Part shown: positions 24,301 through 33,569 of the stretch, piece by piece
Numbering within the stretch: position 1 is the stretch's first letter
Layout of the letters: every line of letters begins with the position of its first letter
Assembly (NCBI GenBank): GCA_030537315.1
Contig: JAUNNZ010000011.1
Coordinates: 1-51,399 of the forward strand
Direction of reading: 5' to 3'
DNA from: Bacteroidia bacterium
GTDB taxonomy: Bacteria > Bacteroidota > Bacteroidia > Bacteroidales > UBA932
Length of the DNA: 51,399 bases
Program-made: the position numbers and the translations under genes
Notes under the pieces: generated by a model
The model's database searches: none
The model's input: only the letters and a program-made list of their open reading frames with translations
What the model was told of the DNA's origin: nothing

Positions 24301-25785
24301 ATGTATTCATTTATCATCAGCATTGTAGCCCTGGTTCTGGGCTACATTTTTTATGGCCGTTTTGTGGAAAGGGTTTTCGGTCCCAACCCACGACGGATCA
24401 CTCCTGCCATAGCAAAGGAGGATGGCGTGGATTATGTCCCTATGCCGGCCTGGAAAGTATATATGATCCAGTTCCTGAACATAGCCGGCACAGGCCCTAT
24501 ATTCGGCGCCATAATGGGCGCCAAGTTCGGTCCGTCATGCTATCTCTGGATCGTTTTCGGATGCATCTTTGCCGGAGCCGTCCATGACTATCTAAGCGGT
24601 ATGCTCTCCCTCCGCTATCTGGGAGCATCGCTGCCTACCATGCTTGGACATTATATCGGGGACAAGATGAGGGTTTTCCTCTCTTTCTTCCTGGCTGTCT
24701 TCATGATACTTGTGGGCGCCGTCTTCGTATACAGCCCGGCGTTGATCCTCGGCGACCTTGCGGGGATATTCAGTTCGGAGAGCGCTTCGATAATGTTCTG
24801 GATATTCATCATCTTTGCGTACTACATAGTCGCGACGCTTCTGCCGGTTGACAAGATCATAGGAAAGATTTACCCTCTTTTCGCCTTCGCGCTGATCTTC
24901 ATGGCTCTTGCGATGATGGTGTGCCTGCTTGCCAAGTGGCCTTCCATCCCTGAACTGTGGGACGGCCTGCAGAACAGGGGACCGTCGGTCGGCGTTGAGG
25001 GTCAGAGCATCTTCCCTTGTCTCTTCATAACAGTGGCCTGCGGCGCTGTAAGCGGCTTCCACGCCACCCAGAGCCCGATTATGGCACGCTGCATCAAGAA
25101 TGAACGCTATGGCCGTCCGGTATTCTACGGGTCTATGATCACCGAAGGCATCATCGCACTCATCTGGGCCGCCGTCAGCTCTTATTTCTTCTTTGACGGG
25201 GGAATGGCGGAGTGCGGCGCTACCGGCGCGCAGGCTCCGGAAGTCGTGACTTCCGTCGCGAAGTCCTGGCTCGGCGTCTTCGGCGGAATACTTGCGATAC
25301 TCGGCGTCGTCGCCGCCCCGATCACCAGCGGTGACACCGCTTTCCGCAGCGCGCGAATCATACTTGCCGACTATTTCAAGCTTGACCAGAGGAAAAAGGC
25401 CAACAGGCTTTATGTGAGCATCCCGCTTTTTGCGGGCGCCGCATTGCTCCTCTGGTTCAATATCGCCGACGAAAACGGATTCAACATCATCTGGCGCTAT
25501 TTCGGATGGATGAACCAGACACTGTCATGCTTTACCCTCTGGGCTCTGACAATCTGGCTTACACGACATTCGAAGAAACCGCACTTCCTGGTTTCGCTCA
25601 TCCCGGCCGCCTTCATGACTTCAGTCTGCATCACATACATCTGCATAGACAGGATAGGCTTCCACATCCCGGCATCCTGCACGCCATACATAGCGACCAC
25701 CGTGTTCGTGGCCTGCATCGTGTTCGGAATATATCTGATGAGAAAGAACAAGGACGTTTACGAGACCTTGTACATCAACGACTAA
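24301..25785 (+). CDS. Carbon starvation protein CstA family transporter
   Basis: 494 residues and a polytopic inner-membrane protein. Family motifs are QFLNIAGTGPIFGAIMGA, GAVHDYLSGMLSLR, GAVSGFHATQSP and GDTAFRSARI. E. coli CstA/YjiY proteins (about 700) import peptides or pyruvate; Bacteroidota commonly have this shorter form. Which substrate it takes here is unknown. It is the last gene of the nrnA run and overlaps the convergent mazG by 4 bases. Confidence 0.9.
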   Translation: MYSFIISIVALVLGYIFYGRFVERVFGPNPRRITPAIAKEDGVDYVPMPAWKVYMIQFLNIAGTGPIFGAIMGAKFGPSCYLWIVFGCIFAGAVHDYLSGMLSLRYLGASLPTMLGHYIGDKMRVFLSFFLAVFMILVGAVFVYSPALILGDLAGIFSSESASIMFWIFIIFAYYIVATLLPVDKIIGKIYPLFAFALIFMALAMMVCLLAKWPSIPELWDGLQNRGPSVGVEGQSIFPCLFITVACGAVSGFHATQSPIMARCIKNERYGRPVFYGSMITEGIIALIWAAVSSYFFFDGGMAECGATGAQAPEVVTSVAKSWLGVFGGILAILGVVAAPITSGDTAFRSARIILADYFKLDQRKKANRLYVSIPLFAGAALLLWFNIADENGFNIIWRYFGWMNQTLSCFTLWALTIWLTRHSKKPHFLVSLIPAAFMTSVCITYICIDRIGFHIPASCTPYIATTVFVACIVFGIYLMRKNKDVYETLYIND

Positions 25786-26606
25786 AGGCCCTTGGCCTTG
25801 CCTTCGTCCCATATCGCATCCATCTCCGCCAGAGTAAGGTCCGTGAGGTGGATGCCTTTTTTGAGGGTGTTCTCTTCGAGGTAGGTGAAGCGGCGGCGGA
25901 ACTTGCTGCAGGTGGTGCTGAGCGCCACTTCGGGGTCGATGCCGTAGAGGCGCGCCGCGTTGATCGCGGCGAACATGAGGTCTCCGAATTCTTCTGTCAT
26001 ATGTGACTTGTCTTCCTCCGCGCAGGCCTCCTCGGCCTCGCCGAGCTCTTCGTGGACCTTGTCCCACACGTCCTCGCGCTTCTCCCAGTCAAAACCGCAT
26101 CCGCGTGCCTTTTCCTGCATTGACAGTGCCTTCAGAATGGCCGGCATCGAATCAGGGATGCCGGACATCACTGTCCTGTTTCCGTCCTTCTCCTTTGCCT
26201 TTATCAATTCCCACGTGTCCGCGATCTCCTTCGCCGAAGGCGCTTCGCCGTCAGGCACCAGACTGCCGTCAGGCCGGAATACGTGCGGATGGCGGAACAC
26301 CATCTTGTCGCAGATCCTGTTGATGCTGTCCGCAATGTCGAACGATCCCTCCTCTTCTCCGATGCAGGCATAGAAGACCATGTGGTAGAGCAGGTCGCCG
26401 ATTTCCTTGGCTATGCCCTGGCGGTCGCCTTTCATCACCTCATCGCTGAGCTCATAGACCTCTTCTTCCGTCATGGGGCGGAGTGACTCCATTGTCTGCT
26501 CGGCGTTCCAGGGACATTTTGCGCGGAGCGCGTCCATGGTGTCGAGCAATCTGCCGAAGGCAGCCATCTTCTCTTCTTTTGTGTGCATCGGGATTATTTC
26601 GTACAT
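25782..26606 (-). CDS. mazG: Nucleoside triphosphate pyrophosphohydrolase MazG
   Basis: 274 residues from the ATG at 26606. All-alpha house-cleaning enzyme hydrolysing (d)NTPs to NMP and PPi. It has the tandem MazG architecture, with metal-binding EExxD-type helices EEEVYELSDEV in the first repeat and EELGEAEEA...EEFGDLMFA in the second. CPWNAEQTMESLRPMTEEE is the standard start of the family. Longer upstream starts would run antisense through the CoA-transferase gene, so they are rejected. An internal ATG at 26588 is an alternative. Confidence 0.92.
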   Translation of the reverse strand: MYEIIPMHTKEEKMAAFGRLLDTMDALRAKCPWNAEQTMESLRPMTEEEVYELSDEVMKGDRQGIAKEIGDLLYHMVFYACIGEEEGSFDIADSINRICDKMVFRHPHVFRPDGSLVPDGEAPSAKEIADTWELIKAKEKDGNRTVMSGIPDSMPAILKALSMQEKARGCGFDWEKREDVWDKVHEELGEAEEACAEEDKSHMTEEFGDLMFAAINAARLYGIDPEVALSTTCSKFRRRFTYLEENTLKKGIHLTDLTLAEMDAIWDEGKAKGL

Positions 26607-26609
26607 TTG
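26602..26609 (+). promoter_or_regulatory. -7 box of the CoA-transferase gene
   Basis: TACATTTG, about 20 bases of leader to the ATG at 26634. The box overlaps the first codon of the divergent mazG gene. Confidence 0.6.
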
Positions 26610-26633
26610 TGTCCGCAAAAATAACAAATTATT

Positions 26634-27935
26634 ATGAAGCCAGTCCACTTTGTTTCGGCTGATGAAGCAGTAAGTCATATCCCTTCCCATTGCCATATAC
26701 ATCTCAGCAGTGTGGCCAGCGTGCCGCATTGCCTCATTCAGGCTCTCTGCCGCCGTGCGGATGCGGGTGATGTCACGGACCTGCACTTCCACCATTTTCA
26801 CACCGAAGGCCCGGCGCCGTACAGCGAGCCGCGCTATGAAGGGATTTTCTTCGACCAGGGATTCTTCGTCGGCTCGAACGTTCGTCCGAACGTCAATGCC
26901 GGCTATGCTGACTACCTTCCTGTCCATCTGGGCGAAAGCCAGAAGCTTTACCGCTGCGGCTTCATAAAGCTTGGCGCCGCACTGGTCAATGTATCTCTGC
27001 CTGACGCCAACGGTATGGTCAGCCTTGGCACTTCAGTCGACTGCTCGGTCGCTGCAGTTGAGAGCGCCGATCTCGTGATCGGCGTCGTCAACCCGAACGT
27101 GCCGTATGCCCACGGCGATCTCGTCAGCCTTGACCGCTTCGATTATCTCGTCCAGGATGACGCTCCGCTTGTGACTGCGAATTTTGCCGAGCCAACCCCT
27201 ACCGAAGTCCTCATCGGAAAGAACTGCGCCGCTCTCGTAGAGGACGGAGACTGTATCCAGATGGGTATCGGTGCCCTGCCGAATGCGCTTGCCGCGCAGC
27301 TTGGCGGCCACAAGAATCTGGGCCTTCACACCGAGATGTTCGCCGACGGACTTCTCCGTCTCATCAAGGCTGGTGTCATCAACGGCGCCAACAAGAAGAT
27401 CGACACCGGCAAGGTGGTCGCTTCGTTCCTTCTGGGATCACAGGATGTATATAGTTTCATCAACGACAATCCGGCTGTCCTGATGAAGGACATCAAATAT
27501 ACCAATGACCCTTGGGTGATCTGTCAGAATCCGCACATGAAGGCCATAAATTCCGCCACTGAGGTGGATTTTACCGGCCAGGTGAGCGCCGATTCAATCG
27601 GTACCCGCATCTTCAGCGGCACCGGCGGGCAGCTTGAATTCGTCAAGGGCGCGTCCATGTCCGAAGGCGGAAAGTCCATCATCGCCTTCGCCTCACGCAC
27701 CAACAAGGGCAAGAACAAGATCGTAGCCGAGATCAATCCGGGCGGCGGTATCGTGACCCCTCGCGCCGATGCGCACTGGATGGTCACGGAATACGGCGCG
27801 GTGGATCTTTTTGGCAGGAGCCTCCAGGAGCGTGCAAAGCTTATGATTTCCATCGCTCATCCTGACGATCGCGAAATGCTTGACCGCCAGGCCTTCGAGC
27901 GCTTCGGACCTCATTATCACAACTTCTCCATCTAA
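26634..27935 (+). CDS. Acetyl-CoA hydrolase/transferase family CoA-transferase
   Basis: 433 residues, resembling 4-hydroxybutyrate/butyryl/succinyl-CoA:acetate CoA-transferases. Visible are MGIGALPNALAAQL in the first domain, GLHTEMF with probable catalytic Glu234, and the oxyanion-hole type GTGGQLEF in the second domain. In fermenting Bacteroidales such enzymes exchange CoA between acetate and succinate, propionate or butyrate. The acyl specificity cannot be read by eye. It opens a run with the VTT-domain, tcdA and prfA genes. Confidence 0.87.
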   Translation: MKPVHFVSADEAVSHIPSHCHIHLSSVASVPHCLIQALCRRADAGDVTDLHFHHFHTEGPAPYSEPRYEGIFFDQGFFVGSNVRPNVNAGYADYLPVHLGESQKLYRCGFIKLGAALVNVSLPDANGMVSLGTSVDCSVAAVESADLVIGVVNPNVPYAHGDLVSLDRFDYLVQDDAPLVTANFAEPTPTEVLIGKNCAALVEDGDCIQMGIGALPNALAAQLGGHKNLGLHTEMFADGLLRLIKAGVINGANKKIDTGKVVASFLLGSQDVYSFINDNPAVLMKDIKYTNDPWVICQNPHMKAINSATEVDFTGQVSADSIGTRIFSGTGGQLEFVKGASMSEGGKSIIAFASRTNKGKNKIVAEINPGGGIVTPRADAHWMVTEYGAVDLFGRSLQERAKLMISIAHPDDREMLDRQAFERFGPHYHNFSI

Positions 27936-27946
27936 AGGAACCTCTT

Positions 27947-28378
27947 ATGTTCGGACTGGAGAATCTGGGCCTTCTGGGCCTGTTCATCGGCACATTTCTG
28001 GCCGCCACGGTCGTGCCGTTCAGTTCGGATGCATTGTATGTCGCCATCCTTCTCGCCACCAAGGAACCGGTGGCCTGCCTGGCCGCGGGCACGCTGGGGA
28101 ACTGGCTTGGGGGAGTGACGACGTATTATCTTGGCCGTCTGGCAAAATGGGAATGGCTTGAGAAGACCTTCAAGGTAAAGAGGGAGACCCTTGACAAGCA
28201 GAAGAATCTGATTGACAGGTATGGCGTATGGGTTGCCCTCCTGACATGGGTGCCTTTCGTGGGTGACGTGATCGCCCTCGCCCTCGGCTTCTACAGGTCT
28301 CCGGCCGTATGGTCGCTGCTGCTTATGCTTTTGGGAAAATTGGGTAGATTTGTAATCTGGACTTTGATACTGATTTAG
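27947..28378 (+). CDS. YqaA-like VTT-domain (DedA/SNARE-associated) membrane protein
   Basis: 143 residues with four or so hydrophobic segments. Near the start are VVPFSSDALYVAIL and GTLGNWLGGVTTYYLGR, and near the end VALLTWVPFVGDVIALALGF; this is the VTT/YqaA pattern. Related proteins scramble or transport lipids such as undecaprenyl phosphate; for YqaA itself the function is not established. It is 11 bases downstream of the CoA-transferase gene and 1 base before tcdA. Confidence 0.83.
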   Translation: MFGLENLGLLGLFIGTFLAATVVPFSSDALYVAILLATKEPVACLAAGTLGNWLGGVTTYYLGRLAKWEWLEKTFKVKRETLDKQKNLIDRYGVWVALLTWVPFVGDVIALALGFYRSPAVWSLLLMLLGKLGRFVIWTLILI

Positions 28379-28379
28379 T

Positions 28380-29135
28380 ATGGAAAAATGGCAGGAGAGG
28401 ACTGAAATGCTTCTGGGCGCCGAAGGCGTGGCCAGGCTGGCCTCCGCCAGGGTCGTCGTCGTGGGCGTCGGCGGCGTGGGCGCCGCCGCGGCCGAGATGC
28501 TTGCCCGCGCAGGCGTGGGCCATCTCGTCCTGATCGACTCCGACACCTTCTCCGAGACCAACATCAACCGGCAGCTTCCCGCACTCCGTTCGACAATAGG
28601 AAAATCCAAGGTCGGGACGGTAAAGGCCCGCCTTCTCGATATCAATCCGTCTCTCGATGTGAAAGCAATTGCTGCTTTTTTGGATGAAAGATCAATCGCA
28701 TCGACATTGGACGGAATGGAGCGAAGCGGAAGGTTGCCAGGGGAGAGGTGCTATTTCGTCGTTGATGCGATTGATACACTGAGCCCGAAGATAGCGCTGA
28801 TACAGTATTGCCTGAAAAACGGGATAAAACTGGTCAGTTCGATGGGCAGCGGAGCCAAGCTTGACGCGACAAAAGTCAGGATTGCTGATATCTCGAAGAC
28901 AAAGATGTGCCCGCTCGCACATATGCTGCGCAAGCGGCTGCACCATCTGGGCATAACCACGGGATTCCTTGCGGTATATTCGGAAGAGGCCCCTCGGAAG
29001 GAATCGACCGTGATAGAAGAAAGCCGCAACAAGAAATCACAGGTCGGGACAATCTCATATTTGCCGACCGTGTTCGGCTGCGTCTGTGCGCAGGCCGCGA
29101 TTTCCTACATTGTAGGAATCGAAGGAAATTGCTAA
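28380..29135 (+). CDS. tcdA: tRNA threonylcarbamoyladenosine dehydratase (TcdA/ThiF family)
   Basis: 251 residues. E1-like adenylating enzyme that cyclises t6A37 of tRNA to ct6A using ATP. Nucleotide-binding motif GVGGVGAAAAEML near residue 27, the conserved DSDTFSETNINRQL with catalytic-site Arg, and FVVDAIDTLSPK are present. The length fits TcdA rather than ThiF or MoeB. prfA follows from its own promoter, placed just at the end of this gene. Confidence 0.9.
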   Translation: MEKWQERTEMLLGAEGVARLASARVVVVGVGGVGAAAAEMLARAGVGHLVLIDSDTFSETNINRQLPALRSTIGKSKVGTVKARLLDINPSLDVKAIAAFLDERSIASTLDGMERSGRLPGERCYFVVDAIDTLSPKIALIQYCLKNGIKLVSSMGSGAKLDATKVRIADISKTKMCPLAHMLRKRLHHLGITTGFLAVYSEEAPRKESTVIEESRNKKSQVGTISYLPTVFGCVCAQAAISYIVGIEGNC

Positions 29136-29140
29136 ATTTG
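29133..29140 (+). promoter_or_regulatory. Promoter of prfA
   Basis: TAAATTTG -7 box with TTG at 29110-29112, 20 bases upstream. It overlaps the tcdA stop codon and gives a leader of about 20 bases. Confidence 0.7.
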
Positions 29141-29163
29141 CACGATTGTAATAAAGACGATTT

Positions 29164-30252
29164 ATGGCAGATACTTCTCTCCTCGACAAGGTCCTTGCGC
29201 TTCAGGACAAATTCCAGTCGCTTCAGGACCAGCTCGCAAGCCCCGACGTGATGTCGGATATGAAGAAATACGTCCAGCTCAACAAGGACTACAAGGAACT
29301 CGAGCCGATCATCGCGACAGGCCTTGAGTACAAGAAGGTTGTGGACAACATCGCTTCCGCCAAGGAAGTCCTCGCCACGGAAAAGGACGAGGAACTCCGC
29401 GATATGGCAAAGGAAGAAATCTCCGAACTGGAGGACAGGATCCCTGCCATGGAGCAGAACATAAAACTGCTTCTCATACCTGCAGACCCGGACGATTCCA
29501 AGAACGCTATGGTTGAGATCCGCGGCGGCACCGGCGGTGACGAGGCCGCCATCTTTGCCGGAGACCTCTTCCGCATGTATCAGCATTTCGCCGAATCCCG
29601 CGGCTGGAAACTTGAGGTCACCGACCAGGCCCCGGGCACATCCGGCGGCTACAAGCAGATAGTGTTCAAGCTTTCCGGCAATGACGGAGTCTATGGCGTT
29701 ATGAAATATGAGTCCGGAGTGCACCGCGTACAGCGCGTGCCTCAGACGGAGACCCAGGGCCGCATCCAGACTTCAGCCGCATCCGTTGCGGTGTTCCCTG
29801 AAGCCGGAGAATTCGACGTCGACCTCAGCTGGGATGACATACGTCTCGACCTCTTCTGTTCGTCAGGTCCCGGCGGCCAGGGTGTGAACACCACCTATTC
29901 CGCCGTCCGTCTTACCCATATCCCTTCAGGTCTCGTCGTCCAGTGCCAGGAGGAGCGCTCACAGCTCAAGAACAAGGACCGCGCTTTCGAGGAACTGCGT
30001 ACCCGTCTGTACAACCTCGAGCATCAGAAATATCTTGACGGCATCGCCGCAAAGCGCAAGACCATGGTCTCGACCGGCGACCGCTCGGCAAAGATCCGCA
30101 CCTACAATTATCCGCAGGGCCGCGTGACCGACCACCGCATCAACTGGTCAATGTACAATCTTCCTGTCTTTATGGACGGTGACATCCAGGAGTGCATCGA
30201 GCAGCTCCAGATTGCAGAAAATGCGGAGAGACTCAAGGAAGCCGGCGAATAA
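29164..30252 (+). CDS. prfA: Peptide chain release factor 1
   Basis: 362 residues. Recognises UAA and UAG and triggers peptide release. The universal GGQ is at residues 237-239 (GPGGQGVNT), and the stop-codon tripeptide of the PxT type that marks RF1 rather than RF2 is Pro193-Gln194-Thr195 in [10 protein letters not shown]. The family usually has Ala or Val in the middle position, so Gln is slightly unusual. No programmed frameshift is present, as expected for RF1. Confidence 0.96.
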   Translation: MADTSLLDKVLALQDKFQSLQDQLASPDVMSDMKKYVQLNKDYKELEPIIATGLEYKKVVDNIASAKEVLATEKDEELRDMAKEEISELEDRIPAMEQNIKLLLIPADPDDSKNAMVEIRGGTGGDEAAIFAGDLFRMYQHFAESRGWKLEVTDQAPGTSGGYKQIVFKLSGNDGVYGVMKYESGVHRVQRVPQTETQGRIQTSAASVAVFPEAGEFDVDLSWDDIRLDLFCSSGPGGQGVNTTYSAVRLTHIPSGLVVQCQEERSQLKNKDRAFEELRTRLYNLEHQKYLDGIAAKRKTMVSTGDRSAKIRTYNYPQGRVTDHRINWSMYNLPVFMDGDIQECIEQLQIAENAERLKEAGE

Positions 30253-30278
30253 CAAGATCAACCTTTAATAACATTAAT

Positions 30279-30941
30279 ATGAAAAAACTATTGTCAGTAT
30301 TTGTCATTGTTATGACACTTGGCCTTCAGGCTGCAAATGCACAAGGCGAGAACTGGAAGGCAAATGACCTTTCTCTGGGCTATGGCTATGTTACCTTCCC
30401 TCAGCTTTTCCTTTCCAGCACAAGTCTTATCAGCTCTGTCCTTCCGGGCATTGCGGACGGTGTTGACTACAAGATAAACGGAATCAACTTGAAGAGCACC
30501 GGTTCAATAAACCTTGAGTACAACCGCCGTTTCACCAAGGTGTTCTCTCTCGGTCTTGCAGTAGCATATGAGAGTGGCAGTGCGCACGTTGACGGCACGG
30601 GGAGCGCTTTCGGAACCACACAGTCCGGAACCGCCGACATCAGTATGAAGGCTCTCTCCACAATGCTGAATCTCAGGTTCTTCTGGTTCAACAAACCACA
30701 CGTATCGATGTATTCAAAGGTTGCCGGAGGTGCATCATTCATTCTGGATATGGACACCAAGTCATCAGCATCTGAAGTAAAGCAGAAATTTGATGACGCA
30801 CTCGCTTCCGTATCAGTTATGCCTGCAATTCAGGTATCACCTGTCTGCATCGATTTCGGCGGCGAAGCCGTACGCGGTTACGTTGAGCTCGGTATCGGAA
30901 CCCAGGGCTGTGTGCTCGGTGGTGTAAGATACCGTTTCTAG
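30279..30941 (+). CDS. Outer-membrane beta-barrel protein, function unknown
   Basis: 220 residues with signal peptide MKKLLSVFVIVMTLGLQAANAQ and alternating hydrophobic beta strands. The final residues ...GGVRYRF end in Phe, as barrel proteins recognised by BamA do. It suits the OmpW/outer-membrane-protein beta-barrel group of about eight strands. No transport substrate can be inferred. The ATG at 30279 is chosen because it gives the signal peptide. It starts 26 bases after prfA with no clear promoter of its own. Confidence 0.78.
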   Translation: MKKLLSVFVIVMTLGLQAANAQGENWKANDLSLGYGYVTFPQLFLSSTSLISSVLPGIADGVDYKINGINLKSTGSINLEYNRRFTKVFSLGLAVAYESGSAHVDGTGSAFGTTQSGTADISMKALSTMLNLRFFWFNKPHVSMYSKVAGGASFILDMDTKSSASEVKQKFDDALASVSVMPAIQVSPVCIDFGGEAVRGYVELGIGTQGCVLGGVRYRF

Positions 30942-30944
30942 ATA

Positions 30945-32186
30945 CTATATCTTTCTGAAGGCGAGGCAGGCATTGTGGCCGCCGAAGCCGAAAGAAGTGC
31001 AGAGGCCGAGGGAAACTTCGGCCTTTACTGCGTTGTTAGGAGTGTAGCCAAGGTCGCATTCCGGATCCGGCGTGTCAAGGTTGATGGTCGGAGGGATGAT
31101 GCCTTCGCGCAATGCGAAGATGGTCGCGATGGACTCCACAGCGCCTGCAGCGCCGAACATATGGCCGTGCATTGACTTTGTGGAACTGATATGGCACTTG
31201 TATGCGAAGTCGCCCAATGCAAGTTTATATGCCTGGGTTTCCGTGACGTCGTTGAGGTGGGTGCCGGTGCCGTGGGCGTTGATATAAAGGACGTCTGATT
31301 CGGTGAAACCGGCTTCCTTGAGCGCGTCGCTGACGCAGGCCGCCTGTGTGGTGGCGTCGGGTCTTGGTGCGGTGGCGTGGTATGCATCGCAGGTGCTGCC
31401 GTATCCGACGATTTCTGCATATATCTTCGCGCCTCTGGCTTTTGCGTGCTCATATTCTTCGAGAACGAGAATGCCGGAGCCGTTTGCCATAACGAAACCG
31501 CCGCGATTCAGATTGAATGGCAGTGATGCGTGTTTCGGGTCGGTTTCGCGGGTGAGCGCCTTTGCATTCGCGAAGCCGGAAATGCCCATCGGAATCGTGC
31601 AGTTGTCGGCGCCGCCGGCGATGATGGCATCCGCGTAGCCGTGCCTGATGGCGCGGTACGCCTCTCCTATCGAGTGGGTTGACGACGCGCAGGCAGTCAC
31701 GATGTCAATGCAGGAACCCTTGGCTCCGAACTTGATTGCTATCTGGCCTGCGGCCATGTCGCTGATCATCGCAGGGACGAACATAGGTGAAACCCATTGG
31801 CCGCTCGGGTCGTCGATCATCTTCATTACTTCCCGCTCGATGGTGTTGAATCCGCCGATTCCGGAACCTACGTATGTCGCGAGACGGAATGGGTCGATGT
31901 TTTCTCCGGACACAAGACCGGAGTCGTTCACCGCCTGCCAGGCGGAGGCCATGCCGTAGATTGTGAACAGGTCCCACTTCCTGAGGAACTGGCGGTCCAT
32001 GCCGTATTCTTCAGGCTTGAAATCGTGGATCATACCGCCGATCTTCACCGCAAGTTTCTCAACAGGGAAATCGGTGATATAATCGATGCCGCAGACTCCG
32101 TCCACGAGGCTTTTCCAGAAAGTGTTGACATCGTTGCCGATGCAGGAGAGGACTCCGAGACCAGTTACAACTACCCTTTTATCCAT
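30945..32186 (-). CDS. fabF: 3-oxoacyl-[acyl-carrier-protein] synthase II
   Basis: 413 residues from the ATG at 32186 (an upstream TTG is unlikely). Condensing enzyme that elongates fatty acyl-ACP with malonyl-ACP. The Cys-His-His triad is seen in VTACASSTHS, NAHGTGTHLND and KSMHGHMFGAAGAV. The length is normal. No acpP or other fab gene lies beside it in the window; it stands alone on the minus strand and is convergent with the barrel gene, 3 bases apart. Confidence 0.94.
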   Translation of the reverse strand: MDKRVVVTGLGVLSCIGNDVNTFWKSLVDGVCGIDYITDFPVEKLAVKIGGMIHDFKPEEYGMDRQFLRKWDLFTIYGMASAWQAVNDSGLVSGENIDPFRLATYVGSGIGGFNTIEREVMKMIDDPSGQWVSPMFVPAMISDMAAGQIAIKFGAKGSCIDIVTACASSTHSIGEAYRAIRHGYADAIIAGGADNCTIPMGISGFANAKALTRETDPKHASLPFNLNRGGFVMANGSGILVLEEYEHAKARGAKIYAEIVGYGSTCDAYHATAPRPDATTQAACVSDALKEAGFTESDVLYINAHGTGTHLNDVTETQAYKLALGDFAYKCHISSTKSMHGHMFGAAGAVESIATIFALREGIIPPTINLDTPDPECDLGYTPNNAVKAEVSLGLCTSFGFGGHNACLAFRKI

Positions 32187-32208
32187 AGACAAGCAATCAT
32201 ACGATTTA

Positions 32209-32216
32209 CAAAGGTA
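32209..32216 (-). promoter_or_regulatory. -7 box of fabF
   Basis: TACCTTTG on the minus strand, about 19 bases of leader. It is back-to-back with the LytTR gene promoter, the boxes being 12 bases apart. Confidence 0.65.
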
Positions 32217-32228
32217 ATAAAAATATAG

Positions 32229-32252
32229 TATATTTGTAAAACATTTGGAGGT
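32229..32252 (+). promoter_or_regulatory. -7 box and Shine-Dalgarno site of the LytTR regulator gene
   Basis: TATATTTG (32229-32236) is followed by GGAGGT (32247-32252), 6 bases before the ATG at 32259. A strong Shine-Dalgarno sequence is rare in this window, so this gene may be translated more conventionally than its neighbours. Confidence 0.7.
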
Positions 32253-32258
32253 ACCGCA

Positions 32259-33140
32259 ATGTTCTCAATTTACGACCCGTTGCCGAAATATCTCACTGGA
32301 AAATACCAGCTTATGGCCACGGTCACATTCGCGGCCCTCTTTTCGCTGGTGTTCCTTCTCTGCAGCATTCCGTTCGCGCACAACGCCTGGTTCAAGCTGG
32401 GCGAGAACCAGGTGTTCGGATTTACGGTCGCATTCTTCCTGATCGCCCTTGTGCTGGTCATACTCAGCAAAAGGATGATGTATTCGATCAGGAGCACCAA
32501 GTCCCTGACATATCTTCACTATATCGTCTGGTGCGCTCTGGAGATTGTTGTCATCTCACTTCTCTACACGTTCTTTACTGTCGAAGGCGAGGAGATGGGG
32601 ATCATCGATCTTGAAAATATGAGCGTCGGCGCAGTGTTCGGCGATTCCCTGCTCAACTGCCTCGTCGCCCTCGGCGTCCCGTACATCATCGCCGCCCTGT
32701 ATTTTACCCTCGAGGACAAGAACAATACAATCCGTCTGATGAATCTGGGCAATGCTGTTACCGACGTGAATCTTGAACCCCACGAAGAGAAACGGATAAC
32801 CCTTTTCGACAATAACGGCGTCCTGAAGTTCGCCATCAACATAGAGAACCTGTATTTCATCGAGTCGGACGACAATTACATCCAGGTCTGGTACCGTGAC
32901 AGCGCGGGCGAGATGAAGCAGTATATGCTTCGGTGCCGTCTGAAGACCATAGAAGACAGTTTCGCCGACAGCGACCTGGTCCGCTGCCACCGCAAGTACG
33001 TGGTGAATATGGGGAAGGTGAGCCTTCTGACCAGCGAGAAGGACGGCTATTACATTGACCTCGGGATAGAGGGTGTGAACCCGATTCCGATCACGAAAAC
33101 CTACGAGGCGGCAGTGCTCGCCAGATTCAATTCAAGATAG
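32259..33140 (+). CDS. Membrane-anchored LytTR-family transcriptional regulator
   Basis: 293 residues. Four predicted membrane helices lie between about residues 20 and 155, followed by a cytoplasmic LytTR DNA-binding domain (about 190-293: NLYFIESDDNYIQVWYRD...LVRCHRKYVVNMGKVSLL). There is no receiver domain and no histidine kinase beside it, so it is probably a one-component sensor-regulator that acts from the membrane. The target genes are unknown. The DUF4293 gene follows 3 bases later. Confidence 0.83.
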   Translation: MFSIYDPLPKYLTGKYQLMATVTFAALFSLVFLLCSIPFAHNAWFKLGENQVFGFTVAFFLIALVLVILSKRMMYSIRSTKSLTYLHYIVWCALEIVVISLLYTFFTVEGEEMGIIDLENMSVGAVFGDSLLNCLVALGVPYIIAALYFTLEDKNNTIRLMNLGNAVTDVNLEPHEEKRITLFDNNGVLKFAINIENLYFIESDDNYIQVWYRDSAGEMKQYMLRCRLKTIEDSFADSDLVRCHRKYVVNMGKVSLLTSEKDGYYIDLGIEGVNPIPITKTYEAAVLARFNSR

Positions 33141-33143
33141 ACT

Positions 33144-33551
33144 ATGTGGCAAAGAATACAGACACTTTATCTTTTCCTCTCCACGGCCCTGATGGCCTCG
33201 CTCTTCTTCTGTGACAAGGCGGAGGGGATCCCCTTCATCAAGTACGTCCCGTATCTGATTCTCCTGATAATCATAGTGCTTCTGGACTTCCTTGCACTGA
33301 CCACGTACAAGCACAGGATATTCCAGATGCGGACCGCGGTTTTCGCGGCGATTATAACAATCGCGTTCCAGGCCTGGCTCGTCGTTGACTTTTTCGCAAC
33401 GTATCACGACGTGATGTTCCGCGTGCCCGCGGTTTTCCCTATTGTCAGCGTCATACTGAACTTCCTGGCCGCCAGGAATATAATGGCGGATGAACTGATG
33501 GTACGCAGCGCTTCGCGCCTGCGCTCCGCGAAGAGAAACAAAAAGAAATAA
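33144..33551 (+). CDS. DUF4293 family membrane protein
   Basis: 135 residues with four hydrophobic segments, opening MWQRIQTLYLFLSTALMAS, the typical start of DUF4293, a family of Bacteroidota. The C-terminus is basic (RLRSAKRNKKK). The function is unknown. It probably forms a unit with the LytTR regulator and the nucleoside phosphorylase gene. Confidence 0.78.
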   Translation: MWQRIQTLYLFLSTALMASLFFCDKAEGIPFIKYVPYLILLIIIVLLDFLALTTYKHRIFQMRTAVFAAIITIAFQAWLVVDFFATYHDVMFRVPAVFPIVSVILNFLAARNIMADELMVRSASRLRSAKRNKKK

Positions 33552-33569
33552 CCAAAACACCACATAAAA